NCBI GenBank assembly: GCA_051889975.1
Contig: JBJFDJ010000009.1
Span: 1 to 15,804 of the forward strand
Direction of reading: 5' to 3'
DNA length: 15,804 bases
DNA from: UBA9845 sp051889975
GTDB taxonomy: Bacteria > Bacillota > Clostridia > Christensenellales > UBA1242
The position numbers and the translations under genes are program-made. The notes beneath the pieces were generated by a model, which was not told the DNA's origin, searched no databases, and was given only the letters and a program-made list of their open reading frames with translations. Shown here piece after piece: positions 14,162 to 15,804 of the stretch (position 1 is its first letter; each line of letters starts with the position of its first letter).

Positions 14162-15022
14162 GTGGAAAATTCAAACGATTTGCAAACGGCACTTAACCAT
14201 TTTAATTTGTTTTATAAAAACATAAATAATTTAATCAAACAAAACAAAAAAGCAAATAAAAAACTCTTTGGCCACAGCATTTTCAAAAAGAGCGACAATG
14301 TTGTGTTTAATGTTTTGGAATCTTTGTTTTTGATTGCTGTTAGCACCTTCTCTTGTGCTGTGCTCAAATACAAAAACCTACTGCCCTACGATTTCTTTTT
14401 GTCGGCAGGTGCAACATGTATTGCAACCAGCACAATTGCTATGATATTTAACAACGTGGTTTATCATATAAACAACCACACAACTGGAATTATTGGAAGA
14501 ACCTATGCGCAAATGCAGTGCGATGATTATTTTGATGTTTTAATATATTATATAAAAAAAGATTGCAAAGCTCTTTTGTCAAGCCCAGCAAGCAATGAAC
14601 AAAAGAAAGAAAGCTTAATTAAATTTTCTGAAACTTTAGATAACATTTCAACCAACTTACAGTCAGAATATGAAAAATTTTGCAACAAAGTTGACAGATT
14701 TTCACCAAGAAAGCAAAAAAAATGGCAACCTATTCTTGAACATATGAAAGAATACAGTTTATACTTATCAAACAATGCTGAAAAATTTAACACATTTGCT
14801 GAAAGATTACAAAATGCCGACAATCCTTTACTCATCAAAACTGACGAAAGCCTTGATAAGTTGGAAGTAAGTTGTGACAAACAACACTCTTCTGAATACA
14901 TAGAATTTAAAAAGTATTTAGAATATAAAAAATACTTAGAAAATAAAGAACACTTTTTTGATAAGTTCAACAATTGCGACAACACAAACACGCGTGAAAA
15001 AGATAATGTTAGCACACTATAA
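14162..15022 (+). CDS. Two-helix membrane protein of unknown function
   Basis: A 286-residue protein I do not recognise. Start is GTG at 14162: AAAGGAG (ending 14155) is 6 nt upstream, and a perfect promoter overlaps the region before it. The first 45 residues are polar and basic. Two hydrophobic helices follow (about 47-68 and 77-100), separated by a short KYKNLLPYD loop. Then a long polar, probably helical domain to the end (about 105-286), with a basic patch FSPRKQKKW and a C-terminal near-repeat FKKYLE/YKKYLE. With both ends likely on the same side, a cytoplasmic helical domain anchored by a hairpin is plausible. It stands alone between the tRNA cluster and a bidirectional terminator. The strong promoter suggests real expression. 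Confidence 0.8.
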   Translation: MENSNDLQTALNHFNLFYKNINNLIKQNKKANKKLFGHSIFKKSDNVVFNVLESLFLIAVSTFSCAVLKYKNLLPYDFFLSAGATCIATSTIAMIFNNVVYHINNHTTGIIGRTYAQMQCDDYFDVLIYYIKKDCKALLSSPASNEQKKESLIKFSETLDNISTNLQSEYEKFCNKVDRFSPRKQKKWQPILEHMKEYSLYLSNNAEKFNTFAERLQNADNPLLIKTDESLDKLEVSCDKQHSSEYIEFKKYLEYKKYLENKEHFFDKFNNCDNTNTREKDNVSTL

Positions 15023-15023
15023 A

Positions 15024-15063
15024 AAAAATCACTTGCTTAAAATAATCAAGTAAGTGATTTTTT
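15024..15063. terminator. Bidirectional terminator between membrane protein and ferredoxin
   Basis: AAAAATCACTT (15024-15034) pairs with AAGTGATTTTT (15052-15062), followed by T on plus and by T on the minus strand. It separates convergent genes and overlaps the ferredoxin stop. Confidence 0.85.
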
Positions 15064-15250
15064 AATCTTCAAATTTAATTGCTCCTGTTGGGCAAGTGTT
15101 AACGCAAAGTCCACAATTTATGCATTTTTCATTATCAATAACAACTTCTCCTGTTTTTTCGTCTAATGTATAAACTCCCATTGGGCAATAGCTAAGGCCA
15201 ACACATTTTGAGCATTTTTCACAGATTGACTTATCTATTTTAACTGCCAT
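15062..15250 (-). CDS. Small 2[4Fe-4S] ferredoxin
   Basis: A 62-residue soluble electron carrier. Two cluster motifs are visible: Cys10-x2-Cys13-x2-Cys16-x5-Cys22-Pro, and Cys43-x2-Cys46-x2-Cys49-x3-Cys53-Pro. The second is standard; the first has two extra residues before its last cysteine. An acidic C-terminus (KFED) fits clostridial-type ferredoxins. The start is the ATG at 15250, with AAGGAG (15259-15264) 8 nt upstream; an earlier in-frame ATG at 15280 would lie before this SD. The gene is monocistronic, so its redox partner is not indicated. Confidence 0.92.
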   Translation of the reverse strand: MAVKIDKSICEKCSKCVGLSYCPMGVYTLDEKTGEVVIDNEKCINCGLCVNTCPTGAIKFED

Positions 15251-15269
15251 AATATTCTCTCCTTTTATA

Positions 15270-15297
15270 AATGTATGCAATTGGTGCTTGTTGCCAA
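15270..15297 (-). promoter_or_regulatory. Possible ferredoxin promoter with overlapping inverted repeat
   Basis: On the minus strand TTGGCA (15292-15297), a 16-nt spacer and TACATT (15270-15275). The -35 box is part of a short imperfect inverted repeat TTGG-N9-CCAA (15281-15297) that could be an operator. Both readings are tentative. Confidence 0.35.
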
Positions 15298-15478
15298 ACT
15301 AAATAAATTTTTATCGTTCACGCAACTTTGCACAATACAAATTATATTTTAAGCAGTTTATTTTGTCAATACAAAAGCATTCTAAAAAAAATATTGTAAA
15401 GTTTTTTGTTAAAAATTTACCTTTTTTGTTACACAAAAAAACTTACTTAAAAAAAATAAAAAAATTTGTAATTATTTA

Positions 15479-15507
15479 TTGACAAAACAAAATGGTTATC
15501 GTATAAT
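15479..15507 (+). promoter_or_regulatory. tRNA-Lys promoter
   Basis: TTGACA (15479-15484), 17 nt, TATAAT (15502-15507), a perfect consensus ending 18 nt before the tRNA. Confidence 0.92.
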
Positions 15508-15525
15508 TGAAATGCTTGTGAATTT

Positions 15526-15601
15526 GACTCATTAGCTCAGTTGGTAGAGCACTTGACTTTTAATCAAGGTGTCCCGAGTTCGAATCTCGGATGGGTCACC
15601 A
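15526..15601 (+). tRNA. tRNA-Lys(TTT)
   Basis: Acceptor GACTCAT/ATGGGTC, D arm GCTC/GAGC, anticodon stem CTTGA/TCAAG around CTTTTAA (anticodon TTT), T arm CCGAG-TTCGAAT-CTCGG, discriminator A and encoded CCA. Confidence 0.97.
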
Positions 15602-15609
15602 AGCTAATT

Positions 15610-15650
15610 GCTTGATGCAAATCGCAAGATTGTATCAAGCATTTTTAATT
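15610..15650 (+). terminator. Terminator after tRNA-Lys
   Basis: An 11-bp stem with one G-U pair (GCTTGATGCAA, 15610-15620, with 15630-15640) and a 9-nt loop is followed by ATTTTTAATTT. The T tract is imperfect, so some read-through into tRNA-Leu is possible. Confidence 0.65.
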
Positions 15651-15720
15651 TAATAACAAAATGCAAAAAGCATATTAAAATATAATTTAAAACCAGATTA
15701 AAAAAGTTTAAAACAAACTT

Positions 15721-15803
15721 GCGGACGTGGCGAAATTGGCAGACGCACCAGGTTTAGGTCCTGGCGGGAAACCTTGGGGGTTCAAGTCCCTTCGTCCGCA
15801 CCA
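15721..15803 (+). tRNA. tRNA-Leu(TAG)
   Basis: Acceptor GCGGACG/CGTCCGC, D arm GCG/CGC with GG in the loop, anticodon stem CCAGG/CCTGG around TTTAGGT (anticodon TAG), a long class II variable arm, T loop TTCAAGT, discriminator A and encoded CCA. The only -10-like TATAAT upstream (about 15680) is some 35 nt away with no clear -35, so it may rely partly on read-through from tRNA-Lys. Confidence 0.95.
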
Positions 15804-15804
15804 A

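Noticed and set aside
14548..15015. 155-codon minus-strand frame opposite the membrane protein gene
   Set aside because: It is Ser/Leu/Phe/Cys-rich, without a ribosome site, and antisense to a gene with a perfect promoter and SD site.

Overview
The window is a chromosomal segment of a very AT-rich, spore-forming low-GC Gram-positive bacterium, most likely an uncultivated Clostridia-type lineage. The evidence is the germination protease gene gpr, the Bacillus/Clostridium-like gene neighbourhood comEC-holA-rpsT-gpr, tRNA genes with encoded CCA, consensus sigma-A promoters (TTGACA-17-TATAAT) and AGGAG-type ribosome binding sites. A run of exactly 100 N at 6051-6150 marks a draft-assembly gap. 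No species can be named from the sequence alone.

Layout. 1-55 is the 3' part of tRNA-Leu(CAA) with its terminators. From 244 to 11079 almost everything is on the minus strand: a P2-type (probably calcium) ATPase, a divergent glutamate racemase, the spore protease GPR, then (plus strand) rpsT, and again on minus a U32 peptidase-family protein interrupted by the gap, the DNA polymerase III delta subunit (holA) and ComEC. tRNA-Glu(CTC) follows on plus at 11431. Next comes a PlsC-like acyltransferase (minus). 12.4-13.5 kb holds three small unrecognised genes, two of them tandem paralogues. A minus-strand tRNA cluster (Gly-Arg-Gln) follows, then an unrecognised two-helix membrane protein on plus from a perfect consensus promoter, a small 2[4Fe-4S] ferredoxin on minus, and tRNA-Lys(TTT) and tRNA-Leu(TAG) on plus.

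How the genes work together. The 0.2-11 kb part is core housekeeping: cation export, D-glutamate for peptidoglycan, degradation of small acid-soluble spore proteins at germination, ribosome assembly, replication clamp loading and DNA uptake. These are mostly separate short transcription units. Several minus-strand genes (clearest: U32 and plsC) have a -10 box 5-6 nt before the ATG and no Shine-Dalgarno, suggesting leaderless mRNAs, while other genes have good SD sites. Five starts were moved to downstream codons that have an SD site: rpsT (GTG 5096), holA (8758), comEC (TTG 11079), the membrane protein (GTG 14162) and ferredoxin (15250).

I did not find an obvious new multi-gene system. The best candidates for something undescribed are the small-gene cluster at 12.4-13.5 kb, the membrane protein at 14.2-15.0 kb, the ComEC with a metallo-beta-lactamase-like tail that has lost its metal motif, and a 12-nt-period repeat block found beside two different tRNA genes, which looks like the trace of an integrative element.
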